Below the pieces are notes generated by a model. It was not told where the DNA came from and ran no database searches. It saw only the letters and a list, made by a program, of their open reading frames with translations. Both the position numbers and the translations under genes were made by a program. A stretch of 64,000 bases of DNA from Oscillospiraceae bacterium (GTDB lineage: Bacteria > Bacillota > Clostridia > Oscillospirales > Ruminococcaceae): assembly GCA_020024215.1 (NCBI GenBank), contig JAHHUC010000002.1, positions 1-64,000 of the forward strand, read 5' to 3'. Positions 44,784 to 55,007 of this stretch are shown piece after piece (positions within the stretch are counted from its first letter, which is position 1; the number at the start of each line of letters is the position of its first letter).

Positions 44784-44972
44784 ATGAGCATGAGTGCTCA
44801 CATATTTGAAGATATCAATAAATCTCACAGATGGGAAAGAGAAAAAGTATATACCATTTAAACAAAAGACCGGCACCTTAAGAAGCTTAATATGGATATA
44901 TACCCGCCAAACAATGTGGAGGATTCCGTAAATCTTTTAGATGACGGCAATTATCTGCATTTCAGAATTTAA
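44784..44972 (+). pseudogene. Possible remnant of a small gene
   Basis: One frame reads 25 codons (MSMSAHIFEDINKSHR...), an in-frame TAA at 44859, then 36 further codons (LKKLNMDIYPPNNVEDS...) to a second stop. Both halves look protein-like, but I do not recognise the family. It is flanked by terminators, has no good ribosome-binding site, and may be a decayed gene or chance. The rest of the 44679-45079 gap holds only the two terminators. Confidence 0.35.
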
Positions 44973-45026
44973 AAGCCTTTTTCTCAGTTTAATAATTTAA
45001 AGCTTTCAAAAATTATGCCCTTGCAT

Positions 45027-45064
45027 AAAAAATGAGCCTTGGAAAAAATCCGAGGCTCTTTTTT
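45027..45064. terminator. Bidirectional terminator
   Basis: GAGCCTTGG/CCGAGGCTC stem with A tract before and TTTTTT after. On the minus strand it closes the P-loop protein gene. Confidence 0.72.
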
Positions 45065-45079
45065 ATCAATATTAAATTA

Positions 45080-45496
45080 TTACTTATTTATGATAAGTGC
45101 CCTTGCGCTTTCAGAAAGCTCATCAGGCTCGCAGGAAACAAGCATGATAACCTCAACAGCTTCTGCACATCCTAACATGGAAACCTTGCTGATGAATTTT
45201 TCCAAGCCTGCAATATCCTTGCCGCAGGCCTTGAAAACGCCGTCGCAGAAAATGTGTGTGATGTCATAATTTCCGGCAAGAAGTCCGGAAATAAAGCCGT
45301 AATAGCCCTCAAAATTTTCTATTGCATACTCATCAATATCAATAAGTCTGGCATCATGATTAAGGTTATAAGTAAGATCCACGCCCTTCTCAATGCACAC
45401 AACATTGCCCTTGCTGCTCTCAACAGCAGAATTTGCCATCTCGATAAGTGTCTTTGTCTTTCCAAGGCCCTTGTGACCTACTATCAACTTTATCAT
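45080..45496 (-). CDS. Small P-loop protein of unknown function
   Basis: 138 residues starting MIKLIVGHKGLGKTKT, a clear Walker A loop (GHKGLGKT) at the very N-terminus. A possible Walker B is DITHIFCDGVF near residue 80. The rest is mixed alpha/beta with no membrane segment. It is shorter than most P-loop NTPases, so it may be a single minimal domain or a subunit. It has its own promoter and a leader of about 150 bases. I cannot assign a function. Confidence 0.75.
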   Translation of the reverse strand: MIKLIVGHKGLGKTKTLIEMANSAVESSKGNVVCIEKGVDLTYNLNHDARLIDIDEYAIENFEGYYGFISGLLAGNYDITHIFCDGVFKACGKDIAGLEKFISKVSMLGCAEAVEVIMLVSCEPDELSESARALIINK

Positions 45497-45650
45497 ACAT
45501 ATTCCTCCTCAGAATTTTTAATTTCCCGGACCTCTGTCCAAGAACTATTTTTCAGGGTAACCGATACCGGAAAAATTTATTTCTTTCTTCCGCTGCTGCG
45601 AAAAACACACAAGAAAACTTTTCTCATATTCCTTCGCTGCTGTTGATATC

Positions 45651-45679
45651 ATTTTACCTTAAAATCAATTATTTTTCAA
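45651..45679 (-). promoter_or_regulatory. Sigma-A promoter of the P-loop protein gene
   Basis: TTGAAA, 17-base spacer, TAAAAT. The roughly 150-base leader contains a repeated GCAGCAGCG word but no recognised riboswitch. Confidence 0.6.
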
Positions 45680-45713
45680 CACCATTTATAACTAATTATT
45701 TAATTTTAGCTTA

Positions 45714-46868
45714 TCAAAGTGAAAAAACTGCTGCAAAAATCCTCTCAAGTGAATGAATATAATTCAATTTTTCCACAGGATAGGCGGTAAAAAGGGGTAT
45801 TTCTGATAAAATTATACCATCTTGCATAATTTTTACTGTTCCTGCCCTCTCGTCCTGTTTTACGGGAGCTTCAAAAAAGGGCGTTTTTTCCACCTCGATT
45901 TCAAGCGGGGATTTTTTCCCCTTTTCTGTTATTGTAAATTCGGGAGCATCCGCTTTAAGCCCTATTTCACGAATTTCTCCCTTTTTTACCCTCACAGGCT
46001 CCAAGGAGCCCTTCAGCGACGGGATTTTTACCGCCTTGTAATTGGAAAAGCCAAAATTGAGAAGCCCCTTACAGCTTTCAAATCTTTCATTGGAGGTCCT
46101 GCTTCCCAAGGAGACGGCTATAAGCGGCAGGTTATCCCTTTCTGCCGTGGCGCAAAGACAGCAGCCTGCATCGTCGGTTGTACCTGTTTTAAGCCCTGTG
46201 GTGCCCTTATAAAATCTCACCAGACGGTTGGTGTTTACAAGCTGGGTTTTCCCTCCCCGCAATTCATCCATCCAAACTGTGGAATATTTCTTTATCAGCG
46301 GATATTTGATAAGCTCCATCGCCATAATACTTATATCCTCTGCTGTTGTCAGGTGCCCCTCGGCATCAAGCCCGGTGCAGTTTTCAAAGTGGGTATTTTT
46401 CATCCCCAGGTCATCTGCTCTTTCGTTCATCATGGCAACAAAGCCTTCCTCGCTGCCTGCAATAAATTCCCCGAGAGCAACTGTCGCATCATTGGCAGAT
46501 GATATGGCGGTGGCCTTTAAAAGCTCATCTACTGTCATAACCTCATTTTCCTTAAGCCATATCTGGCTGCCTCCCATAGATACCGCATGGGGGGAGGCTG
46601 TCACCTCATCCTGCAATGAAATTTTGCCGTCCTCCAGTGCCTCCATAACCAAAAGAAGGCTCATTATCTTTGTGATGGAGGCAGGGCTCATTTTTTTATC
46701 CATATTCTTCTGGAAAAGTATTTTTCCTGTGAGAGCCTCCCTTAAAACAGCCGCCTGACAGGGTATGTCTGAATTGACCACAGAAACAGCAGATGCCCTA
46801 AGAGGCATAAGCATGATAAGCGCAGCCGCAGCAGCTGTCAGCTTTAAACACAATTTGCGTCTTAACAT
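45714..46868 (-). CDS. D-alanyl-D-alanine carboxypeptidase (DacF/PBP5-type)
   Basis: 384 residues with a cleavable signal peptide (ending near RASA). The serine-protease-like motifs are SITK (64-67), SAN (124-126) and KTG in LKTGTTDDAG near 228. After the catalytic domain comes the PBP5-associated beta domain and a short amphipathic C-terminus (SLERIFAAVFSL) that may bind the membrane. It trims the terminal D-Ala of peptidoglycan peptides. In sporulating relatives, DacF acts in cortex or vegetative wall; which applies here is unclear. Confidence 0.92.
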   Translation of the reverse strand: MLRRKLCLKLTAAAAALIMLMPLRASAVSVVNSDIPCQAAVLREALTGKILFQKNMDKKMSPASITKIMSLLLVMEALEDGKISLQDEVTASPHAVSMGGSQIWLKENEVMTVDELLKATAISSANDATVALGEFIAGSEEGFVAMMNERADDLGMKNTHFENCTGLDAEGHLTTAEDISIMAMELIKYPLIKKYSTVWMDELRGGKTQLVNTNRLVRFYKGTTGLKTGTTDDAGCCLCATAERDNLPLIAVSLGSRTSNERFESCKGLLNFGFSNYKAVKIPSLKGSLEPVRVKKGEIREIGLKADAPEFTITEKGKKSPLEIEVEKTPFFEAPVKQDERAGTVKIMQDGIILSEIPLFTAYPVEKLNYIHSLERIFAAVFSL

Positions 46869-46927
46869 ATGATATCCCCTTTGCCCTTTTTTAAAATTTT
46901 ATTCTGAAAAAGCAGCATAAATGCCCA

Positions 46928-46960
46928 TAAAAATGCCCTCTTTGGTTATTTTGAGGGCAT
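46928..46960 (-). terminator. Terminator-like hairpin in the leader of the carboxypeptidase gene
   Basis: ATGCCCTC/GAGGGCAT stem followed by TTTTT on the minus strand, 60 bases before the gene. No minus-strand gene ends upstream, so it is a possible attenuator. Confidence 0.45.
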
Positions 46961-46980
46961 ATTTGCACAAAGCAAATTTC

Positions 46981-47009
46981 TTGCAACAGATATAAAAATA
47001 TGCTATACT
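46981..47009 (+). promoter_or_regulatory. Sigma-A promoter of the DUF1846 gene
   Basis: TTGCAA, 17-base spacer, TATACT, about 36 bases before the ATG. Confidence 0.65.
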
Positions 47010-47045
47010 CAGAAAGTATGAATATTTATCGTAGAGGTGTAACAA

Positions 47046-48533
47046 ATGGACGGGAAAATAGGCTTCAACAATGAAGAATATGTAAAACAGCAGTCTGAAA
47101 AAATCAAGGAAAGGCTCTCCATGTTCGGCGGAAAGCTGTACCTTGAATTCGGCGGAAAGCTTTTTGATGACTGGCATGCCTCAAGGGTTTTGCCCGGCTT
47201 TGATGTGAATGCAAAGATAAAGCTGCTTACCAACCTAAGCGATCAGGCTGAGCTTATCATATGCATAAGCGCTCCCTCCATAGAGGCAAGCAAGGTCCGA
47301 GACGATGTGGGCATAACCTATGATATGGACGCCTTGAGGCTTATAGACGATTTGAGAAAAAGAAACATTTATATAGGCTCTGTGGTCATAACACAATACA
47401 CAGGACAGCCCTCTGCCGATGTATTTAAAAACAAGCTAACCATGAGAGGCGTAAGGGTGTATGTTCACGGCCTGACGCAGGGATATCCCAATGATGTTCA
47501 AAAGATAGTTTCCGATGAGGGCTACGGCGCCAATTCCTACATTGAAACAACACGGCCTTTGGTGGTTGTAACTGCTCCCGGACCCGGAAGCGGAAAGCTG
47601 GCAACCTGCCTTTCTCAGCTTTATCATGAAAACAAAAGAGGAATCAAGGCAGGCTATGCAAAATATGAAACCTTTCCTGTGTGGAACCTCCCCTTGCAGC
47701 ACCCTGTAAATTTGGCCTATGAGGCTGCCACGGCAGACCTTAAAGATGTAAATATGATAGATCCTTACCACCTTTCTGCATACAATATCACAGCTGTAAA
47801 CTACAACAGAGATATTGAGGTGTTCCCTGTTGTAAGGGCTATTTTAAAAAGAATTGCCGGACACGATGTTTACAATTCCCCAACTGACATGGGTGTAAAC
47901 ATGATAGGCAACTGCATAACCGATGACGAGGTGGTGAGAAAGGCCGCCTGCCAGGAGATAATAAGAAGATATTATAAGGCGCTGTGCGGATATAAAAGAG
48001 GAGAGGCCGATTATGCGACCTTGAATAAAAATGAGATGCTGATGCACACCTTGGGGCTTTCCTCAACAGACAGGCCCGTTGTAAAGCCGGCTCTTAAAAA
48101 GGCAGAGCAGAGCAACGCCTCCGCTGTGGCAATACAGCTTAAAAACGGAACCATTGTCACCGGAAAGGCATCAAAGCTTATGAATTCCACATCCAGCTGC
48201 ATATTGAATTCCATCAAGGTGTTAGCCGGAATTTCCGATGAAATGCTGCTTATATCCCCGATAGTTCTGGAGCCGATAATACACCTTAAAAAGGATATTT
48301 TAGGCTCAAGATATCCGGTTTTGACAGCCGAAGAGGTGATGATAGCCCTCTCTATCTCAGCTGCCACCAACCCTACGGCGGCTTTGGCAATAAAGCAGCT
48401 TTGCAAATTGAGAGGCTGCGAGGCACATTCCTCCGATATAATATCCTCACCTGATGCAACAACCTTCAGAAAGCTGGGTATAAACATAACCTGCGAGCCG
48501 CAGTACCCCACAAAAAACTTATATTTTAAATAA
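47046..48533 (+). CDS. DUF1846 (UPF0371) family protein
   Basis: 495 residues, cytoplasmic, full length for this conserved Firmicutes family (start GFNNEEYVKQQSEKI, later VTAPGPGSGKLATCLSQLYH and NSPTDMGVNMIG). The GPGSGK segment near 180 resembles a P-loop and suggests nucleotide binding, but no activity is established that I know of. GAGGTG precedes the ATG. polA follows after 20 bases, so the two may be co-transcribed. Confidence 0.88.
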   Translation: MDGKIGFNNEEYVKQQSEKIKERLSMFGGKLYLEFGGKLFDDWHASRVLPGFDVNAKIKLLTNLSDQAELIICISAPSIEASKVRDDVGITYDMDALRLIDDLRKRNIYIGSVVITQYTGQPSADVFKNKLTMRGVRVYVHGLTQGYPNDVQKIVSDEGYGANSYIETTRPLVVVTAPGPGSGKLATCLSQLYHENKRGIKAGYAKYETFPVWNLPLQHPVNLAYEAATADLKDVNMIDPYHLSAYNITAVNYNRDIEVFPVVRAILKRIAGHDVYNSPTDMGVNMIGNCITDDEVVRKAACQEIIRRYYKALCGYKRGEADYATLNKNEMLMHTLGLSSTDRPVVKPALKKAEQSNASAVAIQLKNGTIVTGKASKLMNSTSSCILNSIKVLAGISDEMLLISPIVLEPIIHLKKDILGSRYPVLTAEEVMIALSISAATNPTAALAIKQLCKLRGCEAHSSDIISSPDATTFRKLGINITCEPQYPTKNLYFK

Positions 48534-48553
48534 ACAGGAAGAAGGAAACAGAT

Positions 48554-51142
48554 TTGAAGCTTCTTGCGGTGGACGGCAACTCCATTTTAAACAGAGCATA
48601 TTACGGATTAAAGCCCCTTACCAACACAAAGGGGCAGTTTACACACGCCATCTTAGGCTTTATGAACATCATTCAGAAAATTCAGGAGGAGATAAAGCCG
48701 GATAGGACTGTCTTTGCCTTTGACCTTAAAGAAAAAACCTTCCGCCACAAGCTGTATGATGACTATAAGGGCACAAGAAAGGGCATGCCGCCGGAGCTTT
48801 TGCAGCAGCTGGAGCCTGCCAAGGAGCTTTTGAGACTTTTGGGCTATGAGATAATAACTGTGCCCGGCTTTGAGGCCGACGATATATTGGGAACAATAAG
48901 CAGGATATGCAATGAAAACGGAGATTTCTGCTTTATAGCCACAGGGGACCGGGACAGCTTTCAGCTTGTTTCCCCAAATGTGAACATACGTCTTGCCTCT
49001 ACAAAGGCAGGAAATTCTGCGGTTACGTTCGTGGATGAGGAATATATAAGGGAAAAATATAATGTTGCTCCATGCAGGCTTATTGACATAAAAGCCCTTA
49101 TGGGAGATACCTCTGACAATATACCCGGTGTTCCCGGTGTGGGAGAAAAAACCGCTGTGGGGCTGATTGAAAAATTTCACTCACTGGACGGTGTTTATGA
49201 AAATATAGATGACCCCTTTATAAAAAAGGGCGTGAGGGAAAAGCTTTCTGCCAATAAGGATTTGGCTTATTTAAGCTATAAGCTGGCAGAGATAAACCTG
49301 CATGTGCCCATTACAACAGATATACTCAACCTGCCCGAGGAAAAAATGGACAGCAGCGGCACAGCAAAATTTTTAAGAGAATATGAGCTTGCCAGCCTTT
49401 TAAAAAGATTCAAGCTTGAAAATACAGAGGTGAGCTTTTCTCTTAAGGAGGATACAGCAGCTGAAAATAAGGAGATTTCCTTTTTGGAAAAAAGCCTCTC
49501 CTCACTTGAGCAAATATTGAAAGACGGCTGCTGCTTTTATATAGACGAGGATTTTTCCGGGCTTTCTCTCATATTTGATGACAAGGCGCTGCTTTTATCC
49601 TCTGATGACGCCTTATTTTCTGATGCCCTTTTGTATATAAACAAAAATGCCGAAAAAATTATAACCTCCTCCTCAAAGGAATGGTATAAATTTTTATGCT
49701 CACGCCAAATTGAGCCAAATCTTGTAAAATTTGACATTTCCCTTGCTGCCTACATTCTTTTCCCCAATATTAAAAGCTACACCCCGTCCTTTTTAGGCAA
49801 GCTGCAGGCTCTTTCATGCCATAACAAGGAGGGGCTTTGCGAAAAGGACTTTGAGACATTCAAAAATGCCTTTTTTACAAGGGAGCTTTACTCAAGGCTT
49901 TTGAAGGAAATAGAGCAGGACGGCGGTCAACAGCTTTTATATTCCATCGAGCAGCCGCTTTCAAGAGTGCTCGCCTTTATGGAAAACGAGGGCTTTAAAA
50001 TAGACAGAGAGGGTCTTATCCAATATGGGCATGAATTGGATGAGGATCTTAAGGAAGCTGAAAAAAGGATTTATTTCTTAGGCGGCGGAGAATTCAACAT
50101 AAATTCCCCAAAGCAGCTGGGCGAGGTGCTTTTTGAAAGGCTGGGACTTCCTGCAAAAAAGAAAACCAAAACCGGATATTCGACCAATGCAGATGTCTTG
50201 GAGGAGCTTAAAAGCTATCACCCCATAATAGAGGAAATATTGACCTATCGCTCACTTTCAAAGCTCAAATCCACATATGTGGACGGGCTTTTGGATAAAA
50301 TTTCGCCCGACGGAAGGATTCACACCATTTTCAAGCAAACCGAAACCAGAACAGGAAGAATATCCTCCGCCGAGCCAAATTTGCAGAATATACCAATAAG
50401 GACCGAGCGCGGAAGCATATTGAGAAAGTTCTTTATACCCAAGGAGGGCTGCTCTCTTGTGGATGCCGACTATTCACAGATAGAGCTGAGGGTTCTTGCA
50501 CACATTGCCGATGATGAAAACATGAAGGCGGCATTCAGAGACGGCGTTGACATACACACCAAAACCGCCTCACAGGTATTTGATATGCCGCAGGAATTTG
50601 TCACACCTCAGATGAGAAAATCGGCAAAGGCTGTAAACTTCGGCATAATATACGGCATAGGGGCATTTTCTCTCTCAAAGGATATAGGTGTAAGTGTCAA
50701 GGAGGCTGACAGCTATATCAAAAACTATCTTTCTGCCTATCCGAATGTGCAGAAATATATGGATTCCACCATCTGCTTTGCAAAGGAAAAGGGTTATGTG
50801 GAGACGCTTTTTCACAGGCGCCGTCAGGTTCCTGAGATAACAGCCTCCAACAAGGTAACTCAAAAGCTGGGTGAAAGAATAGCCATGAATACCCCCATTC
50901 AGGGAACAGCCGCAGACATTATAAAGCTTGCCATGATAAAGGTGTTTGAAAGACTTAAAAAAGAAAATTCCGATGCAAAGCTTATTTTGCAGATTCATGA
51001 CGAGCTTATTGTAGAGGCTCCCAATGAGGAGGCCCAAAGGGTCAGAGAGCTTCTTTCAGAGGAAATGGAAAATGCCGTAGAGCTTTCTGTCAGATTAAAG
51101 GCGGATTCATCCATAGGCGACAGCTGGCTTTCTGCAAAGTAG
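48554..51142 (+). CDS. polA: DNA polymerase I
   Basis: 862 residues. The N-terminal 5' nuclease (about 1-290) has its acidic motifs (VDGNS, PGFEADDILG, GDTSDNIPGVPGVGEKTA). The middle 3'-5' exonuclease-like domain lacks the DxE acidic motif (YIDEDFSG here), so proofreading is probably lost, as in many Gram-positives. The polymerase domain has motif A VDADYSQIELR, motif B RKSAKAVNFGIIYG and motif C QIHDELIVE. The start is TTG with AAGGAAA before it. Confidence 0.95.
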   Translation: MKLLAVDGNSILNRAYYGLKPLTNTKGQFTHAILGFMNIIQKIQEEIKPDRTVFAFDLKEKTFRHKLYDDYKGTRKGMPPELLQQLEPAKELLRLLGYEIITVPGFEADDILGTISRICNENGDFCFIATGDRDSFQLVSPNVNIRLASTKAGNSAVTFVDEEYIREKYNVAPCRLIDIKALMGDTSDNIPGVPGVGEKTAVGLIEKFHSLDGVYENIDDPFIKKGVREKLSANKDLAYLSYKLAEINLHVPITTDILNLPEEKMDSSGTAKFLREYELASLLKRFKLENTEVSFSLKEDTAAENKEISFLEKSLSSLEQILKDGCCFYIDEDFSGLSLIFDDKALLLSSDDALFSDALLYINKNAEKIITSSSKEWYKFLCSRQIEPNLVKFDISLAAYILFPNIKSYTPSFLGKLQALSCHNKEGLCEKDFETFKNAFFTRELYSRLLKEIEQDGGQQLLYSIEQPLSRVLAFMENEGFKIDREGLIQYGHELDEDLKEAEKRIYFLGGGEFNINSPKQLGEVLFERLGLPAKKKTKTGYSTNADVLEELKSYHPIIEEILTYRSLSKLKSTYVDGLLDKISPDGRIHTIFKQTETRTGRISSAEPNLQNIPIRTERGSILRKFFIPKEGCSLVDADYSQIELRVLAHIADDENMKAAFRDGVDIHTKTASQVFDMPQEFVTPQMRKSAKAVNFGIIYGIGAFSLSKDIGVSVKEADSYIKNYLSAYPNVQKYMDSTICFAKEKGYVETLFHRRRQVPEITASNKVTQKLGERIAMNTPIQGTAADIIKLAMIKVFERLKKENSDAKLILQIHDELIVEAPNEEAQRVRELLSEEMENAVELSVRLKADSSIGDSWLSAK

Positions 51143-51150
51143 GTGGAAAT

Positions 51151-51600
51151 TTGGAAAGGTTTATAATTGTAAGGGCAAAAAAGGAATATATAAGAGAAAT
51201 TGCAGAAATTGAAAAAGAGTGCTTTTCCATTCCGCAAAGCGAAAAAAGCTTAGAGGATGAGCTTGCAAATGAAAATTTTTCAATGTTCTGCGCCGTTTTG
51301 CCCCACAGCGAAAAGGTGATAGGCTGGTCGGGCATGAGCAGCCTGTTCTCAGAGGGCGAGGTTGCCAACATAGCAGTGCTTAAAGCCTACCGCAATTTAG
51401 GCGCAGGCTTTGCCTTAACCTCTGCACTTTTAGAGGAAGCCGGAAGAAAAAAGCTCAGCTCACTTATTTTGGAGGTGAGAGAGAGCAACCAAAGCGCAAG
51501 AAAAATCTACAATGCTCTGGGCTTTAAGGAAATAGCAGTGAGGAAAAATTTCTATGCTTTTCCAAAAGAAAACGGTATATCCATGATAGCAGAGCTTTGA
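51151..51600 (+). CDS. rimI: GNAT acetyltransferase, RimI-like
   Basis: 149 residues. [19 protein letters not shown] near 70 contains the acetyl-CoA loop, in which the usual RxxGxG reads RNLGAG, and [21 protein letters not shown] near 112 is the RimI/RimJ signature. It likely acetylates the N-terminus of ribosomal protein S18. The start is TTG, eight bases after polA, with AGGTGG in front. It lies here between polA and mnmG, not beside the tsa genes as often seen. Confidence 0.85.
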   Translation: MERFIIVRAKKEYIREIAEIEKECFSIPQSEKSLEDELANENFSMFCAVLPHSEKVIGWSGMSSLFSEGEVANIAVLKAYRNLGAGFALTSALLEEAGRKKLSSLILEVRESNQSARKIYNALGFKEIAVRKNFYAFPKENGISMIAEL

Positions 51601-51620
51601 TTTTAAGAAAAGGGATACAG

Positions 51621-53510
51621 ATGATTCAGTATTTTTATGAAAATGAATATGACATAGCTGTTATAGGCGCAGGTCATGCAGGTGTGGAGGCTGCCCTTGC
51701 CTCGGCAAGGCTGGGTAAAAAAACCGCACTTTTCACACTTTCACTGGACCAGATAGCAAACCTCCCCTGCAATCCCTCCATAGGGGGAACGGCAAAAGGT
51801 CACATTGTGAGGGAAATTGATGCCTTAGGCGGAGAGATGGGAAGAATTGCCGACTTTGCCACACTCCAGACAAGGATGCTAAACAAGGGAAAGGGCCCTG
51901 CTGTCCATTCTTTGAGGGTGCAGGCAGACAGAATGGCTTATCATATAAGGGCAAAGGAAATTTTAGAAAATACACCCAATCTGGATGTTATTCAGGCTGA
52001 GGTAACCAAAATTGAGACAGAAAACAACACTGTCACAGGAGTTTCCACCTCCTTAGGCGCTGTTTATCCATGCAGGGCAGCTATCATCTGCACAGGCACA
52101 TACCTCAACGGAAAAATATTCATAGGTGAATATCAGGAGCAATCAGGTCCTGACGGCTGTCACCCATCAAGAGGATTAAAGGATTCCCTTTCAGCCTTGG
52201 GGCTTTCTTTAAGAAGATTTAAAACAGGCACACCTGCAAGAGTGAACAAAAATTCCATTGATTTCAGCCAGCTGGAAATACAAACAGGTGATGAAAACAA
52301 CATCCCCTTTTCTGATGACACCAAATCTGCACCACAAAATAAGGTTAACTGTTATATAACATACACAAACAAGCAGACACATGATATTATAAAAGCCAAT
52401 CTTTCCCGCTCGCCCTTGTATGCAGGCATGATAGAGGGCACAGGGCCAAGATATTGTCCCTCAATAGAGGATAAGGTTGTAAGATTCAAGGATAAGCAGC
52501 GGCATCAGATTTTTATTGAGCCTATGGGAGAAAACACATCGGAGATGTATTTGCAGGGCTTTTCCAGCTCACTGCCCTATGAGGTTCAGCTTAAATTTTA
52601 CCACTCGGTAAAGGGCTTGGAAAACGTGAAGATAATGCGCCCTGCCTACGCCATAGAATACGACTGCATAGATCCCTTGGAGCTAAAGCCCACACTGGAA
52701 ACAAAAAAGGTGGCAGGACTTTACGGCGCAGGTCAATTCAACGGAACCAGCGGCTATGAGGAGGCCGGGGCACAGGGGCTTATGGCAGGAATAAACGCAG
52801 TGAGAAAATTGGACAAAAAAGCTCCCTTTATACTCTCACGGGATGAGGCATACATAGGAACGCTTATTGACGATTTGGTAACAAAGGGAACCAATGAGCC
52901 TTACAGGATGATGACCTCAAGAAGTGAATACCGCCTTTTGCTAAGACAGGACAATGCAGCCTCAAGGCTCACCCAAAAGGGCTATGACATAGGGCTTATA
53001 TCTCAGGAAAGATACAATTCCTTTCTTGAGGATGAAGCTCTCAAAAAGGAGGAAATAAATAGGCTTGAAAGGACTGTAATATCCCCATCGGAAGAATTGA
53101 ATCAGCTTCTGAGCTCTCTTGGAACCTCCCCCCTTTCCTCCGGTGCCCACATTGCCGATTTGATAAGGCGGCCCCAGCTCAATTATGAAATATTGGCGCC
53201 CTTTGACAAAAGCCGTCCAAAACTTGCAAAAAAGATAACCGACAGCGCAGAAATTGAAATAAAATATGCAGGCTATATTGAAAAGCAGCTATCTCATGCA
53301 AAGGAACAGCAGAGGCTGAGAAATGTTGCTTTGGAATTTGAGGATTACAGCGAGATAAAGGGGCTTCGTCTGGAGGCAAGAGAAAAATTAAACCTCATAA
53401 AGCCTGTAAGCATAGGGCAGGCTATGGAAATTTCCGGCGTTTCCCCCTCGGATATATCCGTTCTGCTGCTGGAAATTGAAAAAAGAAGAAGGCAAAATCA
53501 AAAGCCGTAG
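51621..53510 (+). CDS. mnmG: tRNA uridine-5-carboxymethylaminomethyl modification enzyme MnmG (GidA)
   Basis: 629 residues, standard length. The FAD loop [13 protein letters not shown] is at the N-terminus. [15 protein letters not shown] and the Cys-containing CTGTYLNG segment are family marks, and a helical C-terminal domain binds tRNA. With MnmE it modifies U34 of certain tRNAs. AAGGG lies before the ATG used here; a TTG frame eight codons longer overlaps rimI. Confidence 0.96.
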   Translation: MIQYFYENEYDIAVIGAGHAGVEAALASARLGKKTALFTLSLDQIANLPCNPSIGGTAKGHIVREIDALGGEMGRIADFATLQTRMLNKGKGPAVHSLRVQADRMAYHIRAKEILENTPNLDVIQAEVTKIETENNTVTGVSTSLGAVYPCRAAIICTGTYLNGKIFIGEYQEQSGPDGCHPSRGLKDSLSALGLSLRRFKTGTPARVNKNSIDFSQLEIQTGDENNIPFSDDTKSAPQNKVNCYITYTNKQTHDIIKANLSRSPLYAGMIEGTGPRYCPSIEDKVVRFKDKQRHQIFIEPMGENTSEMYLQGFSSSLPYEVQLKFYHSVKGLENVKIMRPAYAIEYDCIDPLELKPTLETKKVAGLYGAGQFNGTSGYEEAGAQGLMAGINAVRKLDKKAPFILSRDEAYIGTLIDDLVTKGTNEPYRMMTSRSEYRLLLRQDNAASRLTQKGYDIGLISQERYNSFLEDEALKKEEINRLERTVISPSEELNQLLSSLGTSPLSSGAHIADLIRRPQLNYEILAPFDKSRPKLAKKITDSAEIEIKYAGYIEKQLSHAKEQQRLRNVALEFEDYSEIKGLRLEAREKLNLIKPVSIGQAMEISGVSPSDISVLLLEIEKRRRQNQKP

Positions 53511-53523
53511 AGCTGTTATGCAA

Positions 53524-53565
53524 AAGAAAAAAGGTTCTGAACTAAAAAAGTTCGGAACCTTTTTT
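53524..53565. terminator. Bidirectional terminator between mnmG and mgtE
   Basis: GGTTCTGAACT/AGTTCGGAACC stem, five-base loop, A tract before and TTTTTT after. Confidence 0.8.
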
Positions 53566-53577
53566 GTGCTTAAAATT

Positions 53578-54927
53578 TTAAACAAGCGGCAGAAAATAGC
53601 TTGCCACATTAAAGTAAACCAAAAGGGAAACAGCATCCACAATGGTTGTTATCATAGGGCTTGCCATCAGTGCCGGGTCAAGCTTCAATTTTGTCGCTAT
53701 TATAGGCAGCGTGCAGCCCACCAGCTTTGCCGCAATTATGGCGCAGAAAATAGTTATTCCCACAACCATTGCCACCAGCGGGTCCTTGTATATTATGGCT
53801 ACGCCTATAAAATCAAACAGCGCTATTCCCACACCCACAACAAGGCTTACCCTGAATTCCTTCCACATTACCTTGAATATGTTTTTAAATTCTATCTCGC
53901 CTAAAACTATACCTCTTATAACAGACACCGAAGCCTGGCTTCCGGCATTTCCCGATGTATCCATAAGCATGGGTATAAATGAGGAAAGTATAATATTGGA
54001 GGTTAAAACAGCGTCAAAATTCTGTATTATCATGCCTGTGAAGGTGGCTGAAATCATAAGCACCATAAGCCACACTATCCTCTTTTTTGCAAGGGTGAAA
54101 ACCCCGGTTTCCATATAGCTGTCCTCAATAGGCTCCATAGCTGCCATTTTATAAATATCCTCTGTGGTTTCCTCCTCCATGACGTCCACAATATCGTCGA
54201 TGGTGATTATTCCCACCAGCCTGCCCTCGTTGTCCACAACCGGCATGGAAACAAGGTCATATTTCTTGAACATCTCTGCAACCTCCTCCTGCTCTATATG
54301 TGTGCAGACGGAAATTACATCTGTTTCTATGAGATTTTTTACTATCTCGTCATCAGATGAGGAAAGGAGATCCCTCAGCTTTAAAATGCCCACCAGATGG
54401 CGGCGGTCATCGGTGACAAACATATTTACAAAAATTTCCTTATCCTGAGCCTGCTGGCGCACCTTTCTTATGGCGTATTCAACAGTCCACTCGTTGTCGA
54501 CCTCCATATACTCGATGGTCATAAGGCTGCCGGCAGAGGATTCGGGATACATCAAAAGCTGATTTATAAGCTTTCGGTCATCCGCAGAGGACACCTTTAT
54601 TACTCTTTTTACTATATTTGCCGGCATCTCCTCGATGAAATCTACGGTGTCATCCATAAAAAGCTCATCTAAAATTTCGCCTAACTCCTTGTCGGAAATA
54701 GTTTCAACTATTTTTTGCTGGAGATCGCTTTCCAGATAGGAAAACACATCGGCGCTCATTTCCTTAGGGAGTATTCTGAATGCCAGCACTATCTGCTTTT
54801 CATCATCATCCTTCTGTGCCCATTCGGTGAACATTTCAGCCACATCCACCACATTCATATCCTCCAAAGCCCTTCTTGCTTCGGCAAACTTTCTTTCCTT
54901 TATAAGCTCAAACAAATTTTCAATCAT
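53578..54927 (-). CDS. mgtE: Magnesium transporter MgtE
   Basis: 449 residues. The cytoplasmic N domain (about 1-130) and paired CBS domains (about 135-255) sense Mg2+. A long helix then leads to five transmembrane segments from about 285 with the conserved SSFIPMLMDTSGNAGSQ and pore segments near the end. The channel closes at high internal Mg2+. GGGGAG lies seven bases before the ATG. An unusual leader with a peptide ORF and a terminator controls it. Confidence 0.95.
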   Translation of the reverse strand: MIENLFELIKERKFAEARRALEDMNVVDVAEMFTEWAQKDDDEKQIVLAFRILPKEMSADVFSYLESDLQQKIVETISDKELGEILDELFMDDTVDFIEEMPANIVKRVIKVSSADDRKLINQLLMYPESSAGSLMTIEYMEVDNEWTVEYAIRKVRQQAQDKEIFVNMFVTDDRRHLVGILKLRDLLSSSDDEIVKNLIETDVISVCTHIEQEEVAEMFKKYDLVSMPVVDNEGRLVGIITIDDIVDVMEEETTEDIYKMAAMEPIEDSYMETGVFTLAKKRIVWLMVLMISATFTGMIIQNFDAVLTSNIILSSFIPMLMDTSGNAGSQASVSVIRGIVLGEIEFKNIFKVMWKEFRVSLVVGVGIALFDFIGVAIIYKDPLVAMVVGITIFCAIIAAKLVGCTLPIIATKLKLDPALMASPMITTIVDAVSLLVYFNVASYFLPLV

Positions 54928-54949
54928 GACCTATCTCCCCTTTTATTGC

Positions 54950-54983
54950 AAAAATAAAAACAATGGTCAGAAACGACCATTGT
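54950..54983 (-). terminator. Attenuator terminator directly before mgtE
   Basis: Perfect nine-base stem ACAATGGTC/GACCATTGT with a six-base loop, then TTTTTATTTTT on the minus strand. It ends 23 bases before the mgtE ATG and must be read through for expression. Confidence 0.8.
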
Positions 54984-55007
54984 GTGCTCAAATTGCAGAA
55001 AGAGATA

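Noticed and set aside
45497-45650. T-box or other known riboswitch in the leader of the P-loop gene
   Set aside because: No T-box antiterminator sequence, no terminator and no biosynthetic or tRNA-synthetase gene downstream.
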